A DNA stretch of 64,000 bases, taken from the NCBI RefSeq assembly GCF_026625645.1, contig NZ_CP113056.1, positions 1,740,501-1,804,500 on the forward strand. The letters run 5' to 3'. Below are positions 1 through 11,306 of the stretch, piece after piece (the first letter of the stretch is position 1; every line of letters begins with the position of its first letter). The notes beneath the pieces are model-generated. The model was not told the DNA's origin, ran no database searches, and was given only the letters and a program-made list of their open reading frames with translations. Made by a program: the position numbers and the translations under genes. The stretch comes from Ancylobacter sp. SL191. GTDB lineage: Bacteria > Pseudomonadota > Alphaproteobacteria > Rhizobiales > Xanthobacteraceae.

Positions 1-350
1 GCTACATGCTGCGCCAGGACTATGCCCAGTCCAGCCAGACCTTCGAGCAGTTCCTCAAGCTCTACCCGAATGACCGCGCCGCGCCCGACGCCTATTACTG
101 GCTTGGCGAGACGCAGTATCAGCGCAAGACCTACAAGGAAGCGGCGCAGAATTTCCTGAAGGTCTCGACCGATTACCCGAACGCGGTGAAGGCGCCGGAC
201 GCTCTGCTGCGCCTCGGCCAGTCCCTCGCCGCCATCGGCGAGAAGGACGCCGCCTGCGCCACCTTGAACGCCGTCGGCAACAAATATCCGCGCGCCTCCA
301 CCACCATCAAGCAGGGTGTGGCGCAGGAGCAGAAGCGTGTCGGCTGCTGA
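1..350 (+). CDS. cpoB: CpoB/YbgF, cell division coordinator, C-terminal part (5' end outside window)
   Basis: This is the last 116 codons of a periplasmic tetratricopeptide protein. The first complete codon starts at base 3 and the stop is at 348-350. The visible part carries TPR-like helix pairs with the YYWLGETQY motif typical of the CpoB (YbgF) C-terminal domain. In the family this protein links the Tol-Pal system to peptidoglycan synthesis during envelope constriction. Tol-pal genes would be expected just to the left. It overlaps tilS, which fits the common alphaproteobacterial order pal-cpoB-tilS-ftsH. The N-terminal coiled coil and signal peptide are not in the window. Confidence 0.85.
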   Translation, partial: YMLRQDYAQSSQTFEQFLKLYPNDRAAPDAYYWLGETQYQRKTYKEAAQNFLKVSTDYPNAVKAPDALLRLGQSLAAIGEKDAACATLNAVGNKYPRASTTIKQGVAQEQKRVGC

Positions 351-1359
351 GGCCGGCACCGCCTTTGATCCCGCCGGTCTCGATGCCGGCACCCTCTGCG
401 CCGGCTTTGCCGCCCATCCCCACGTGCTGCTCGCGGTTTCCGGCGGGCCGGATTCCACCGCGCTGATGTGGCTCGCTGCCCGCTGGCGGCTGGAGAGCGG
501 CGCGCCGACGCGGCTCTCCGTCGCCACGGTCGATCACGGGCTACGGCCCGAATCGGCGGATGAGGCCCGCGAGGTCGGCCGCCTCGCCGTCGGGCTTGGC
601 CTCACCCACGCGGTGCTCGATCTCCCGTCGCCCCTGCCGGGCGCGCGGCTGCAGGAGGCGGCGCGGCATGCGCGCTATGAGCGCCTTGCCGCCCATGCCC
701 GCGACATCGGCGCCAGCGCCATCGCCACCGCGCACACGCTGGACGACCAGGCCGAGACCGTGCTGTTCCGGCTGATGCGGGGTTCCGGGCTCACGGGCCT
801 GGCCGGAATGGCGGGCGCGCGCGCGCTGGACGACCTCGTGCTGCTGCGCCCGCTGCTCGGCTGTCCGAAGGCGGCGCTCGTGGCGCTGTGCCGGCAGGCC
901 GGACTGCCCTTCGTCGAGGATCCATCCAACCATAATCCGCGCTTTGCCCGCGCGCGGCTGCGGGCGCTGATGCCGGCGCTGGCCGCCGAGGGGCTGGACG
1001 CCGCCCGTCTCGACCGTCTCGCCGCGCGCCTGCGCCGGGCGGATGCCGCGCTGGAGGCGGCAACCGACGCTGCCGCGGCGCGCCTCGGTGTCGCAGGGGA
1101 GGGCGCCACGCTCGACCGCGCCGGCCTGTGTGCCCTGCCGGAGGAGATCGCCCTGCGCCTGCTCGCCCGCGCCATCGCGGCGCGCGGGGAGGGTGTGCTG
1201 GAACTGGCGAAGCTCGAGGCGCTGCTGGCGTGGCTGCTCGCTCTGCCGGAGGGCGCGCGGGGGGCCCGTACGCTCGCCGGCGCATTGGTCCGCGTCTCGC
1301 TGAGGCGCGTATCCATCACGCGTGCGCCGGCCCGCCGGAGCCCGCCGATTCACTTTTAA
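337..1359 (+). CDS. tilS: tRNA(Ile)-lysidine synthase TilS
   Basis: The enzyme makes lysidine at the wobble C34 of tRNA-Ile(CAU), using ATP and lysine in the cytoplasm. The PP-loop SGGPDS lies at residues 35-40 and the second family signature HTLDDQAET at about 133-141. I chose GTG 337 because AGGAG (325-329) sits 7 bases upstream. A GTG at 316 is also in frame but has no such site. With this start the gene overlaps cpoB by 14 bases. At 340 residues it is shorter than E. coli TilS and carries little of the C-terminal substrate domains, so specificity would rest on the N-terminal and middle domains. Confidence 0.9.
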   Translation: MSAAEAGTAFDPAGLDAGTLCAGFAAHPHVLLAVSGGPDSTALMWLAARWRLESGAPTRLSVATVDHGLRPESADEAREVGRLAVGLGLTHAVLDLPSPLPGARLQEAARHARYERLAAHARDIGASAIATAHTLDDQAETVLFRLMRGSGLTGLAGMAGARALDDLVLLRPLLGCPKAALVALCRQAGLPFVEDPSNHNPRFARARLRALMPALAAEGLDAARLDRLAARLRRADAALEAATDAAAARLGVAGEGATLDRAGLCALPEEIALRLLARAIAARGEGVLELAKLEALLAWLLALPEGARGARTLAGALVRVSLRRVSITRAPARRSPPIHF

Positions 1360-1508
1360 CGCGGAATTGCGCGGGTGCGGTGGCCCGCAAGCCCCGGCCC
1401 ATCTTGGCAAGGATCAATGCGGAACCTAAATTACCCTGAGATAAGGGAGGTCCGCCAGCGCCGGCGGAACCCGCGCGCCGGGTCGCACCCGACGCCGAAA
1501 GGAACGTG

Positions 1509-3428
<1,920 letters not shown>

Positions 3429-3458
3429 GCCTGAGCGCTGCTCTTCCCGTCGATCTCC

Positions 3459-3486
3459 AAGCCCCGGCCTCGTGCCGGGGCTTTTT
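3459..3486 (+). terminator. Rho-independent terminator of ftsH
   Basis: A 10-bp perfect stem, AAGCCCCGGC (3459-3468) with GCCGGGGCTT (3474-3483), has a 5-base loop and is followed by a run of T. It starts 30 bases after the ftsH stop. Confidence 0.9.
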
Positions 3487-3695
3487 CGTTGGCGGCCCGG
3501 CCCGTCACATCCGGTCGCGTCTGAGGGGCGGCATCCCCCCGACCACGCCCCCGTCTATGGCATTTCATGGCCGAAAATTTCGTGATGTATTCCTCTGCGT
3601 CGGCGCCAGGCGTCGCCCGGATAGACTCCGGATTCCTGTTGTTGCACGGTGGCATTTGCTTTATGTAGATACCACCTTCGACCGGAATTTCGAGT

Positions 3696-4496
3696 ATGTC
3701 TAAAGTAAGCGTCTCCTCCCCGGACAGCGGTCACCTGCTTTCGGCACTCGTTCCTCCTCTGGCTCTCGACCGCATGGGGATGAATAGTCCCGTTTTACGC
3801 ATGAAGCCGGTCAATCTTCATGTAGAAACGCCGGCTTGGCTGCAGCATATACCTTTCGCGTGGTGGATTGTTGCACAAGTCCGGCCCCGTCTACTGGTCG
3901 AGCTGGGGACGCATGCGGGTAATTCCTATTTTGCCTTCTGTCTTGCCATGCGACAGATCGGGATGAATGGGCAGGCCTTCGCGGTTGATACTTGGCGGGG
4001 CGACGAGCACGCCGGCGCTTACAATGACGAGGTGTTCGAGAAGGTCGACGCCATCAACAAACAGCAATTCGGCTCTTTCTCCTCGCTGCTGCGCATGACC
4101 TTCGACGACGCGCTGCCCCGCTTCAAAGACGGTTCGATCGACCTGCTGCATATTGACGGGCTGCACACCTATGAGGCGGTGCGCCATGACTTCGAGACGT
4201 GGCGCCCGAAAATGGCCGCTGATGGCGTCGTGCTGTTCCATGACACGGCGGAATATGGTCGCGGCTTCGGTGTGCACCGGCTCTTCGCCGAGCTCGCCCG
4301 CGACTACCCGCATTTCGAGTTCAAGCACAGCCACGGCCTCGGCATTCTCAGCATGTCGCCGCAGCCGCGGGGCGATCTCGGCCTGATGCTGCGCCCGGCG
4401 GGCTGGCGCGAGAGCCCGCTGGGCTTCTTCCGCCTGCGGCGCGAGCGCAGCATCCGCCGTCATTTCCGTGACATGGGCGCGTCCCTGCGCGCCTGA
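3696..4496 (+). CDS. Class I SAM-dependent methyltransferase (Methyltransf_24 type)
   Basis: This 266-residue protein has the SAM-binding motif ELGTHAGNS at 69-77, an acidic motif with DTWRGDEHAG around 98-107, and HIDGLHTYE at 152-160 followed by FHDT at 181-184. This arrangement is typical of Methyltransf_24 enzymes found among glycan and cephalosporin-hydroxylase-like methyltransferases. The substrate is unknown; a sugar or lipopolysaccharide component is an inference from the family. The gene stands alone behind the ftsH terminator. The upstream region and the first 200 bases are visibly more AT-rich than the surroundings, which hints at acquisition or a separate promoter. It interrupts the usual ftsH-glmM neighbourhood. 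Confidence 0.75.
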   Translation: MSKVSVSSPDSGHLLSALVPPLALDRMGMNSPVLRMKPVNLHVETPAWLQHIPFAWWIVAQVRPRLLVELGTHAGNSYFAFCLAMRQIGMNGQAFAVDTWRGDEHAGAYNDEVFEKVDAINKQQFGSFSSLLRMTFDDALPRFKDGSIDLLHIDGLHTYEAVRHDFETWRPKMAADGVVLFHDTAEYGRGFGVHRLFAELARDYPHFEFKHSHGLGILSMSPQPRGDLGLMLRPAGWRESPLGFFRLRRERSIRRHFRDMGASLRA

Positions 4497-4654
4497 CGGG
4501 TCTGGCGCCATGGTCCGGCGGGCATCTTCGCCCGTCGGGGGACGAGGCCTGTCACCACCGCTCTGTCCGGGCGCGCTATTGGCACGCGGATTGAATGATC
4601 TTCGCTACGTCACCGGGCGCCGCCGCGCCGGTGGATCCGAGCGGAGGTCACGAC

Positions 4655-6052
4655 ATGACGCAGGCGACGCACCCGGTCGATGAGAGGCTGCCCTGGCCGC
4701 GCCTCGCCACGCTCGGCCTCCAGCATGTGCTGGTGATGTATGCCGGCGCGGTCGCCGTGCCGCTCATCATCGGCCGCGCGCTCAAGCTGCCGCCGGAAGA
4801 CGTCGCCTTCCTCATCAGCGCTGATCTCTTCGCCTGCGGCATCGCCACGCTGATCCAGAGCCTCGGCGCGCCCGGCCTCGGCATTCGCCTGCCGGTGATG
4901 ATGGGCGTCACCTTCGCCGCCGTCGGGCCGATGCTCTCCATGGCGGCCTCTCCCGATATCGGCCTGCTCGGCATTTACGGCGCGGTCATCGCCGCCGGCG
5001 CTTTCGGCATGGTGGTGGCGCCCTTCATCTCACGCCTGCTGCCGCTGTTTCCGCCCGTCGTCACCGGCACCATCATCCTCGTCATCGGCATCTCGCTGAT
5101 GCGGGTCGGCATCAACTGGGCTGGCGGCGGCCTGCCGATGCTCACCAAGGTGGTCGATGGTGTGCCCGGCGCTTTTCCCAACCCGAATTACGGGCAGGTG
5201 CAGGGGCTCGGCCTCGCGCTCTTCGTGCTGCTGGCCATTCTCGCTTTAACGAAATGGGGCCGGGGCTTCGTCGCCAATGTCGCGGTGCTGCTCGGCATCG
5301 TCGCCGGCTGCGTGCTCGCCACGGTTCTCGGGGTGATGCACTTTGAGAAGGTGGTGGAGGCGCCCTGGTTCGGGCTGGTGCTGCCGTTCCATTTCGGCGC
5401 GCCGAGCTTCCACCTCGTGCCGGTGCTGACCATGTGCCTGGTCATGATCGTGGTGATGATCGAGTCGCTCGGCATGTTTCTGGCTCTGTCGGAGATGACC
5501 GGCCGGCCGGTCGACCGCGCCGCGCTCACCGCCGGGCTGAGGGCCGATGGCGCGGGCACGCTGATCGGCGGCATCTTCAACACCTTCCCCTACACCTCCT
5601 TCTCGCAGAATGTCGGGCTGGTCGGGGTCACCGGCGTGCGCTCGCGCTATGTCACGGCGACCGGCGGGCTCATCATGCTGGCGCTCGGGCTGATGCCGAA
5701 GATGGCGGCCATCGTCGAGGCAGTGCCGGTGGTCGTGCTCGGCGGGGCCGGGCTGGTGATGTTCGGCATGGTCGCGGCGACCGGCACGCGTATCCTCGCG
5801 CAGGTCGATTTCCGCACCAACCGCTTCAATCTCTACGTCGTCGCCCTTTCCGTCGGCTTCGGCATGATCCCGCTGGTGGCGCCGAACTTCTTCAAGAACC
5901 TGCCGCACGCCCTGCACCCGCTGCTGGAATCCGGCATCCTGCTGGCGGCGCTGGTGGCGGTGCTGCTCAATGCCTTCTTCAACGGCGTGCGCCGCGGGCA
6001 GGCGGCCGAGCGCGAGGTGGCGGCGGCTGCCGCCGCGGTCGAGCACGGCTGA
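4655..6052 (+). CDS. NCS2/NAT family purine permease (xanthine/urate type)
   Basis: This is a 465-residue polytopic inner-membrane protein with about 12-14 hydrophobic segments. It carries the nucleobase-ascorbate transporter signature around Q318-N319 (QNVGLVGVTG). That form is the one seen in xanthine or uric acid symporters rather than uracil permeases. ATG 4655 is chosen because GGAGG (4643-4647) lies 7 bases upstream; an ATG at 4595 has no comparable site. It stands alone between the methyltransferase and glmM. A link to purine degradation is plausible because puuE (allantoinase) and a glyoxylate operon occur elsewhere in the window, but they are not adjacent. Confidence 0.85.
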   Translation: MTQATHPVDERLPWPRLATLGLQHVLVMYAGAVAVPLIIGRALKLPPEDVAFLISADLFACGIATLIQSLGAPGLGIRLPVMMGVTFAAVGPMLSMAASPDIGLLGIYGAVIAAGAFGMVVAPFISRLLPLFPPVVTGTIILVIGISLMRVGINWAGGGLPMLTKVVDGVPGAFPNPNYGQVQGLGLALFVLLAILALTKWGRGFVANVAVLLGIVAGCVLATVLGVMHFEKVVEAPWFGLVLPFHFGAPSFHLVPVLTMCLVMIVVMIESLGMFLALSEMTGRPVDRAALTAGLRADGAGTLIGGIFNTFPYTSFSQNVGLVGVTGVRSRYVTATGGLIMLALGLMPKMAAIVEAVPVVVLGGAGLVMFGMVAATGTRILAQVDFRTNRFNLYVVALSVGFGMIPLVAPNFFKNLPHALHPLLESGILLAALVAVLLNAFFNGVRRGQAAEREVAAAAAAVEHG

Positions 6053-6197
6053 GTTGCGAAAGATACGCTCACACTTTGTGAAACCCGTTGCGCTATCCTC
6101 GGTGCTAGAGGAAGGCTGAGCGAAGGCCGGTCACCGGCCCGCTCGCGGATCATCGGCCGTAGGCGCCCCAGAGGGCGGCGGCCGCACGAGGCAGACC

Positions 6198-7541
6198 ATG
6201 GCGCGTAAATTCTTCGGCACGGACGGCATTCGCGGCCGCGCCAACGGCATCATCACCCCGGAGCTGGCGTTGCGCGTCGGCATGGCCGCCGGACTCATCT
6301 TCCATCGTGGCGATCACCGCCATCGCGTGGTCATCGGCAAGGACACGCGGCTCTCGGGCTACATGATCGAGAACGCGCTGGTCGCCGGCTTCACCTCGGT
6401 CGGCATGGATGTGCTGCTGCTCGGCCCGATGCCGACGCCGGCGGTGGCCATGCTCACCCATTCCATGCGCGCCGATCTCGGCGTGATGATCTCCGCCTCG
6501 CACAACCCGTTCGATGATAACGGCATCAAACTGTTCGGGCCGGATGGCTACAAGCTCTCCGATGCCATCGAGAGCCAGATCGAGGAGCTGATCACCGGCG
6601 ATATGTCGGCGCGGCTCGCCCAACCTGCCGCCATGGGCCGGGCGAAGCGGCTCGAGGGCGTGCATGCCCGCTATATCGAATTCGCCAAGCGCACCTTGCC
6701 GCGCAACCAGTCCTTCGAGGGCATGCGCGTCGTCGTCGATTGCGCCCATGGCGCGGCCTATCGCGTGGCGCCGGAGGCGCTGTGGGAGCTCGGCTGCGAG
6801 GTGATCGCCATTGGCGACAAGCCGGATGGCTTCAACATCAATCGCGAGGTCGGCTCCACCGCACCCGAGGCGCTCGCCGCCAAGGTACGCGAGGTTCGCG
6901 CCGATATCGGCATCGCGCTCGATGGCGACGCCGACCGGGTGCTGATCGTCGACGAGAAGGGCCATCTGGTGGATGGCGACCAGCTCATGGCGGTGGTCGC
7001 CGAGAGCTTCAAGGAAGATGGCCGCCTGTCGCGCGACGGCATCGTGGCGACCGTGATGTCCAATCTCGGCCTTGAGCGGCACCTCGCCGGGCTCGGCCTG
7101 ACGCTGGCCCGCACCCCGGTGGGCGACCGCTATGTGCTGGAGCACATGCGCGCCAACGGCTTCAATGTCGGCGGCGAGCAGTCCGGCCACATCATCCTGT
7201 CGGATTATTCGACCACGGGCGACGGCCTCGTAGCGGCGCTTCAGGTGCTGGCCATGGTGGTGCGCCGGCAGCGTCCGGTGTCGGAGGTCTGCCACCGCTT
7301 CGACCCGCTGCCGCAGATCCTGAAGAATGTCCGCTACAAGAAGGGCCGGCCGCTGGAGGATGACAGCGTCATCAAGGCCATCGCCGCCGCCGAAGAGAAG
7401 CTCAACAGCCATGGCCGCCTGCTCATCCGCCCGTCGGGCACCGAGCCGGTGATCCGCGTCATGGGCGAGGGCGACGACCGCGATCTTGTCGAGGCGGTGG
7501 TGAACGACGTCGTGGAAGCCGTGGGTCTCGCGGCGGCGTGA
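6198..7541 (+). CDS. glmM: Phosphoglucosamine mutase GlmM
   Basis: The enzyme interconverts glucosamine-6-phosphate and glucosamine-1-phosphate on the way to UDP-GlcNAc, in the cytoplasm. The 447-residue protein has the phosphoserine loop SASHNP with the active serine at residue 101, the Mg2+ motif DGDADR at 242-247, the sugar-binding GGEQSGH at about 325-331 and the C-terminal phosphate-binding RPSGTEP. The N-terminus FFGTDGIRG is canonical. Length and motifs are intact. It usually lies directly behind ftsH in this group; here two genes intervene. Confidence 0.97.
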   Translation: MARKFFGTDGIRGRANGIITPELALRVGMAAGLIFHRGDHRHRVVIGKDTRLSGYMIENALVAGFTSVGMDVLLLGPMPTPAVAMLTHSMRADLGVMISASHNPFDDNGIKLFGPDGYKLSDAIESQIEELITGDMSARLAQPAAMGRAKRLEGVHARYIEFAKRTLPRNQSFEGMRVVVDCAHGAAYRVAPEALWELGCEVIAIGDKPDGFNINREVGSTAPEALAAKVREVRADIGIALDGDADRVLIVDEKGHLVDGDQLMAVVAESFKEDGRLSRDGIVATVMSNLGLERHLAGLGLTLARTPVGDRYVLEHMRANGFNVGGEQSGHIILSDYSTTGDGLVAALQVLAMVVRRQRPVSEVCHRFDPLPQILKNVRYKKGRPLEDDSVIKAIAAAEEKLNSHGRLLIRPSGTEPVIRVMGEGDDRDLVEAVVNDVVEAVGLAAA

Positions 7542-7560
7542 CGCCACGCCTCCCCCCGTC

Positions 7561-7651
7561 ATCCCGGCCGACGCGACGCGCAGAGCCGGGATCGTCCCCC
7601 CGTCTCTGAGCGGGCAAACGATCCCGGATACGGCCTTTGGCCGTTCCGGGA
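7561..7651. repeat. Palindromic intergenic repeat between convergent glmM and choV (possible bidirectional terminator)
   Basis: Two GC-rich hairpins lie back to back. The first pairs ATCCCGGC (7561-7568) with GCCGGGAT (7585-7592). The second is a nearly perfect stem at 7622-7651, with TCCCGGA and ACGGCC pairing with GGCCGT and TCCGGGA around a TTT loop. Such CATCCCGG palindromes are common in intergenic DNA of Rhizobiales genomes. Its place between convergent genes would suit transcription termination. Confidence 0.6.
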
Positions 7652-7673
7652 AGACGCGCAGCGGGGGGCGGTG

Positions 7674-8867
7674 CTACCCGTCCAGCCTTCTGAGCAGGCC
7701 GCGATAGATCTCGTCATCGTCGCACAGGCCGGCGAGGCGGCCGAGATTGTCGACCAGCAGGATCGGCAGCTCGGTGTGGCGCTTGAGCTCGATCGCCGCC
7801 TTCAGCTTGAGATCGACCGGGGCGACGATGCAGTCGGCGTCATGCGCCAGCTTGTCGTCGATCACGCCGGCCTCGCCATCGGCGGTAGCGAGCAGGCCGG
7901 CGCGGCCATCCACATCGAGCGAAAGCGGCCGACCCTCGCCATCCACCCGCAGCCGCACATGGCCGCCCTTGTCGAGCACCACGGAATCGCCCTCGCGCGG
8001 CAGGCTGGCCGCCGGGCGCATCACCGCCGTGCCGCGCAGCACGTTGAGTGGGTTCATGTGCTTCACGAATTCCGCGACATAGGCGTTGGCCGGGCGCAGC
8101 AGGATGTCTTCCGCCGTGCCCGCTTGCACGATGCGTCCGCCTTCCATGATGGCGATCTTGTTGCCGAGCTTCAGCGCCTCGTCGAGATCGTGGCTGACGA
8201 AGACGATGGTCTTCTGGATGCGCCGCTGCAAGTCGAGCAGCTCGTCCTGCAGCTTGTCGCGGATCAGCGGGTCGAGCGCCGAGAAAGGCTCGTCCATCAG
8301 CAGGATATCGGCATCGGTGGCGAAGGCGCGGGCGAGGCCGACGCGCTGCTGCATGCCGCCGGAAAGTTCGTTGGTGTATTTCTCTGCCCAGTTGGTGAGG
8401 CCGACCATGGCGAGCTTTTCATCGACGATGCGCCGGCGCTCGGCCGGGGGCGTACCGCGCAGTTCCAGCCCAAAGCCCACATTGTCGCGCACCGTGCGCC
8501 AGGGTAGCAGGCCGAATTGCTGGAACACCATGGAGACGGTGTTCATGCGGATGTCGCGCAGCGTGTCCTCGTCGCAGCGGGCGACGTCGATCATCGCCCC
8601 CTTGTGCTCGACCATCACCGCGCCGCGCGCCACCTCGTTAAGGCGGTTGATGGCGCGCAGGATGGTGGACTTGCCCGAGCCCGAGAGCCCCATCAGCACG
8701 CAGATCTCGCCGCGCTCGATGGAGAGGCTGACGCCGGCCGCGCCCAGCACGGCCCCGGTGAGGTTGAGGATTTCCTCGCGGGTGCGGCCCTCGTCGATGA
8801 GACCCAGCGCGCGCTTCTGCTCGGCGCCGAAGACGATGTCGATGTTGCGGAATTCAACGGCAGCCAT
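7674..8867 (-). CDS. choV: Choline ABC transporter ATP-binding protein ChoV
   Basis: This 397-residue ATPase powers choline uptake. Walker A GLSGSGKST is at 60-68, the ABC signature LSGGMQQR at 168-175, and Walker B ILLMDEP at 188-194. A C-terminal region of about 110 residues after 285 resembles the CBS-type regulatory domain of ProV-like proteins. It starts 3 bases after the choW stop on the same strand, so the two are translationally linked. The order choX-choW-choV, divergent from bet genes, supports choline rather than proline betaine as the main substrate; that part is inference. Confidence 0.9.
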   Translation of the reverse strand: MAAVEFRNIDIVFGAEQKRALGLIDEGRTREEILNLTGAVLGAAGVSLSIERGEICVLMGLSGSGKSTILRAINRLNEVARGAVMVEHKGAMIDVARCDEDTLRDIRMNTVSMVFQQFGLLPWRTVRDNVGFGLELRGTPPAERRRIVDEKLAMVGLTNWAEKYTNELSGGMQQRVGLARAFATDADILLMDEPFSALDPLIRDKLQDELLDLQRRIQKTIVFVSHDLDEALKLGNKIAIMEGGRIVQAGTAEDILLRPANAYVAEFVKHMNPLNVLRGTAVMRPAASLPREGDSVVLDKGGHVRLRVDGEGRPLSLDVDGRAGLLATADGEAGVIDDKLAHDADCIVAPVDLKLKAAIELKRHTELPILLVDNLGRLAGLCDDDEIYRGLLRRLDG

Positions 8868-8870
8868 GGG

Positions 8871-9722
8871 TCACCCTTTCCGGGAGCGGCGTTCGGGCCG
8901 CTTGCACACGCGGTCGAGCACGATGGCGAGCACGACGATGGCGAGCCCCGCCTCGAAGCCCATGGCGATGTTCACCGAGTTCAGCGCCCGCACCACCGGC
9001 TTGCCGAGCCCGTCCGCGCCGACCAGCGCCGCGATCACCACCATGGAGAGGCTGAGCATGATGCACTGGGTGATGCCGGCCATGATGGTCGGCAGCGCAT
9101 AGGGCAGCTCCACCTTGAACAGGAGCTGCGTCTTGGTGGCGCCAAACGCCTTGCCGGCCTCATAGAGCGCCGGCGGCACCGAGGAGATGCCCAGATGCGT
9201 GAGGCGGATCGGCGCGGGAATGGAGAAGATCACCGTCGAGATCAGGCCGGGCACCGCGCCGAGGCCGAACAGCACCAGCGTCGGGATCAGGTACACGAAG
9301 GTCGGGATGGTCTGCATGAGGTCCAGCACCGGGCGGATGGCGGTGTAGAGCCAGGGCCGGTGCGCGGCGGCGATGCCGATCGGCACGCCGACCACGACGC
9401 AGACGAAGGTGGCGCAGATGACGAGGGAGAGCGTCTCCATCGTCGCCGTCCAGTAGCCGAGATTGGTGACCAGCAGCAGCGCGCCGACGATGAACACGAC
9501 GAGGCCGATGGAGCGATGCACCAGCCAGGCGCACAGCCCGAACAGCGCGATCAGCAGCAGCGGCGGCACGAAGAGCAGCGCGGCGGTGAAGCCGCCGATC
9601 AGCGCTCCCAGCACCAGCGAGATGAAGTCGAAGAAGCCCTGCCCATGGGTGGTCAGGAAGTCCACGAAATTCCGCAGCCAGAGGCCCAGCGGAATCTTGT
9701 GCTCGGTCAGCCAGTCATACAT
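8871..9722 (-). CDS. choW: Choline ABC transporter permease ChoW
   Basis: This 283-residue integral membrane permease is of the ProW/ChoW type. It has several hydrophobic segments and the EAA loop near EAGKAFGATKTQLLFKVELP. The start at 9722 (MYDWLTEHKIPLG) matches the usual ChoW N-terminus and has a GAGGGAAG ribosome-binding site. A longer in-frame extension to 9821 would run into the palindromic element upstream and is unlikely. It lies 220 bases behind choX, with a composite repeat in the gap, and directly before choV. Confidence 0.9.
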   Translation of the reverse strand: MYDWLTEHKIPLGLWLRNFVDFLTTHGQGFFDFISLVLGALIGGFTAALLFVPPLLLIALFGLCAWLVHRSIGLVVFIVGALLLVTNLGYWTATMETLSLVICATFVCVVVGVPIGIAAAHRPWLYTAIRPVLDLMQTIPTFVYLIPTLVLFGLGAVPGLISTVIFSIPAPIRLTHLGISSVPPALYEAGKAFGATKTQLLFKVELPYALPTIMAGITQCIMLSLSMVVIAALVGADGLGKPVVRALNSVNIAMGFEAGLAIVVLAIVLDRVCKRPERRSRKG

Positions 9723-9794
9723 GGGTCGCTTCCCTCGCGGCGATGAGCGGATTGAGCCGTATCGAGGCCGACGAGCCTGTGGCGCATCATCCCC

Positions 9795-9901
9795 CGTCAT
9801 GGCCGGGCTTGGCCCGGCCATCCACGTCTTTCGAGAGGCACGGTTTCGGAATGTCGCCCTGGGACAAGGCGTGGATCCCCGGGCCAGGCCCGGGGATGAC
9901 G
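9795..9901. repeat. Composite palindromic element inside the choXWV operon
   Basis: Two strong hairpins are nested in a larger inverted arrangement. The first pairs ATGGCCGGGC (9799-9808) with GCCCGGCCAT (9812-9821). The second pairs ATCCCCGGGC (9875-9884) with GCCCGGGGAT (9888-9897). The outer ends CGTCAT (9795-9800) and ATGACG (9896-9901), and the inner ATCCACG (9820-9826) and CGTGGAT (9870-9876), are also inverted copies. It resembles Rhizobiales REP/BIME-like elements and sits between the choX stop and the choW start. Confidence 0.75.
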
Positions 9902-9942
9902 TTGCGACAGGCCCCTGTCGTGCGAGAGGTCCGGCTAAGCCG

Positions 9943-10899
9943 TCACAGGCCGAGGCTCTTCTTCACCGCCGGCACGGCGGGCTTGCCGTCGATGGTGGTC
10001 ACGCCGGCGAGCCAGGGCTCCCACACGGTCGGGTTGGCCTTGAGATACTTCTCCGCCGCCTTGGCGGGGTCCATGCCGTCGAGCAGGATGTAGCCCATCA
10101 CCACATTCTCGGTCGCGAGCGAGAACTTGAGGTTCTTGATGAGGGTGCCGACATTCGGGCACTCGGAAACATAGCCGGCGCGGGTGTTGGTGTAGATGGT
10201 GGCGCCGCCATAGTTCGGGCCGAACACGTCATCGCCGCCCGACAGGTAGCTCATCTTGTACTTGGAATTCATCGGGTGGGGCTCCCAGCCGAGGAAGACG
10301 ACCGCTTCCTTGCGCTTGGAGGCGCGCTCGACCTGCGCCAGCATGCCCTGCTCGCTGGATTCGACGAGATCGAAGCCCTTGAGCCCGAACTTGTCGTCCT
10401 TGATCATGTCGAGGATCAGCCGATTGCCGTCATTGCCCGGCTCGATGCCATAGATCTTGCCGCCGAGCTTGTCCTTGAACTTGGCGATGTCGGCGAAGGA
10501 CTTCAGCCCCTCGTCATAGAGATAGGTCGGCACGGCGAGGGTGTATTTGGCGCCCTCGAGATTGACGCCGATCACCTCGACGCTCTTGTCGTCGCGGTAG
10601 GGCTTCAGGTCGGCTTCCATGGTCGGCATCCAGTTGCCGAGGAAGACGTCGATGTCCTTGGTCTGCATCGACTTGTAGGTCACCGGCACCGAGAGCACCT
10701 GTGTCTTCGGCGTGTAGCCGAGCGCTTCCAGAATGTCGGAGGCGAGCGCGGTGGTGGCGGTGATGTCGGTCCAGCCGACATCGGCGAACCGCACGGTCTT
10801 GCACGCCGCGGGTTCGGCGGCCTGAGCCGCGTGGAAGCCCGGCGCCGCGCCGAGCGCGAGGCCGAGGGCGGCGGCGGCCAGAAGGTGGAAGCTGCGCAT
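9943..10899 (-). CDS. choX: Choline ABC transporter periplasmic binding protein ChoX
   Basis: This 318-residue OpuAC-type solute-binding protein captures choline in the periplasm. A signal peptide covers about residues 1-26, with a cleavage motif near HAAQA-AEP. Mature-region motifs such as FADVGWTDI, FLGNWMPTMEADL and GWEPHPMN fit the aromatic-box choline/betaine binding proteins. ATG 10899 follows a GGGAA site and gives a proper signal peptide; in-frame codons further upstream would destroy it. It heads the choXWV operon and is divergent from betI/betB across a 450-base region with BetI-like operators. Confidence 0.92.
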   Translation of the reverse strand: MRSFHLLAAAALGLALGAAPGFHAAQAAEPAACKTVRFADVGWTDITATTALASDILEALGYTPKTQVLSVPVTYKSMQTKDIDVFLGNWMPTMEADLKPYRDDKSVEVIGVNLEGAKYTLAVPTYLYDEGLKSFADIAKFKDKLGGKIYGIEPGNDGNRLILDMIKDDKFGLKGFDLVESSEQGMLAQVERASKRKEAVVFLGWEPHPMNSKYKMSYLSGGDDVFGPNYGGATIYTNTRAGYVSECPNVGTLIKNLKFSLATENVVMGYILLDGMDPAKAAEKYLKANPTVWEPWLAGVTTIDGKPAVPAVKKSLGL

Positions 10900-11121
10900 C
10901 GTTACTGTTCCCGTTTTCGCCTGCGTTATGCCTGGATCATGGAACCGGGCCCGCGGGACGCCAAGGCCCGCCTGACCGGATTCAACAAGTCGGGGTCGCG
11001 GCGCATGCGCCGGAAAGGCGGCCGCCCTTGCCCGGACGGTGCCTCGATACGAGCGACCCACACGGAGCCGGCGATGGAAAACGTCGCCGGGCACCGGCAC
11101 GCGGCCTCTGGAAGGCTTCTT

Positions 11122-11137
11122 TTGAATGACTATTCAA
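11122..11137. promoter_or_regulatory. BetI-like operator 1
   Basis: A perfect inverted repeat, TTGAAT-GACT-ATTCAA, lies in the choX/betI divergent region. It resembles the TTGAAC/GTTCAA-type boxes bound by BetI in other proteobacteria. The extended string TTGAATGACTATTCAATAC recurs with few changes at 11307-11325 on the other strand. Confidence 0.6.
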
Positions 11138-11306
11138 TACCTGGCCTGCGACTTTGTCACGCGCAATTTTTACCCCAAACGCTGCGAAAACTGCCTGTTT
11201 TCGGGCATTTTGACGGAATTCGTCATCGCATTTGAAGTCTTGCGACGCGTGCGTTGCGATCTCGCAGTTGCGGGATGAGGAGGGTTTGCCACGGCAGGCG
11301 AGATAT

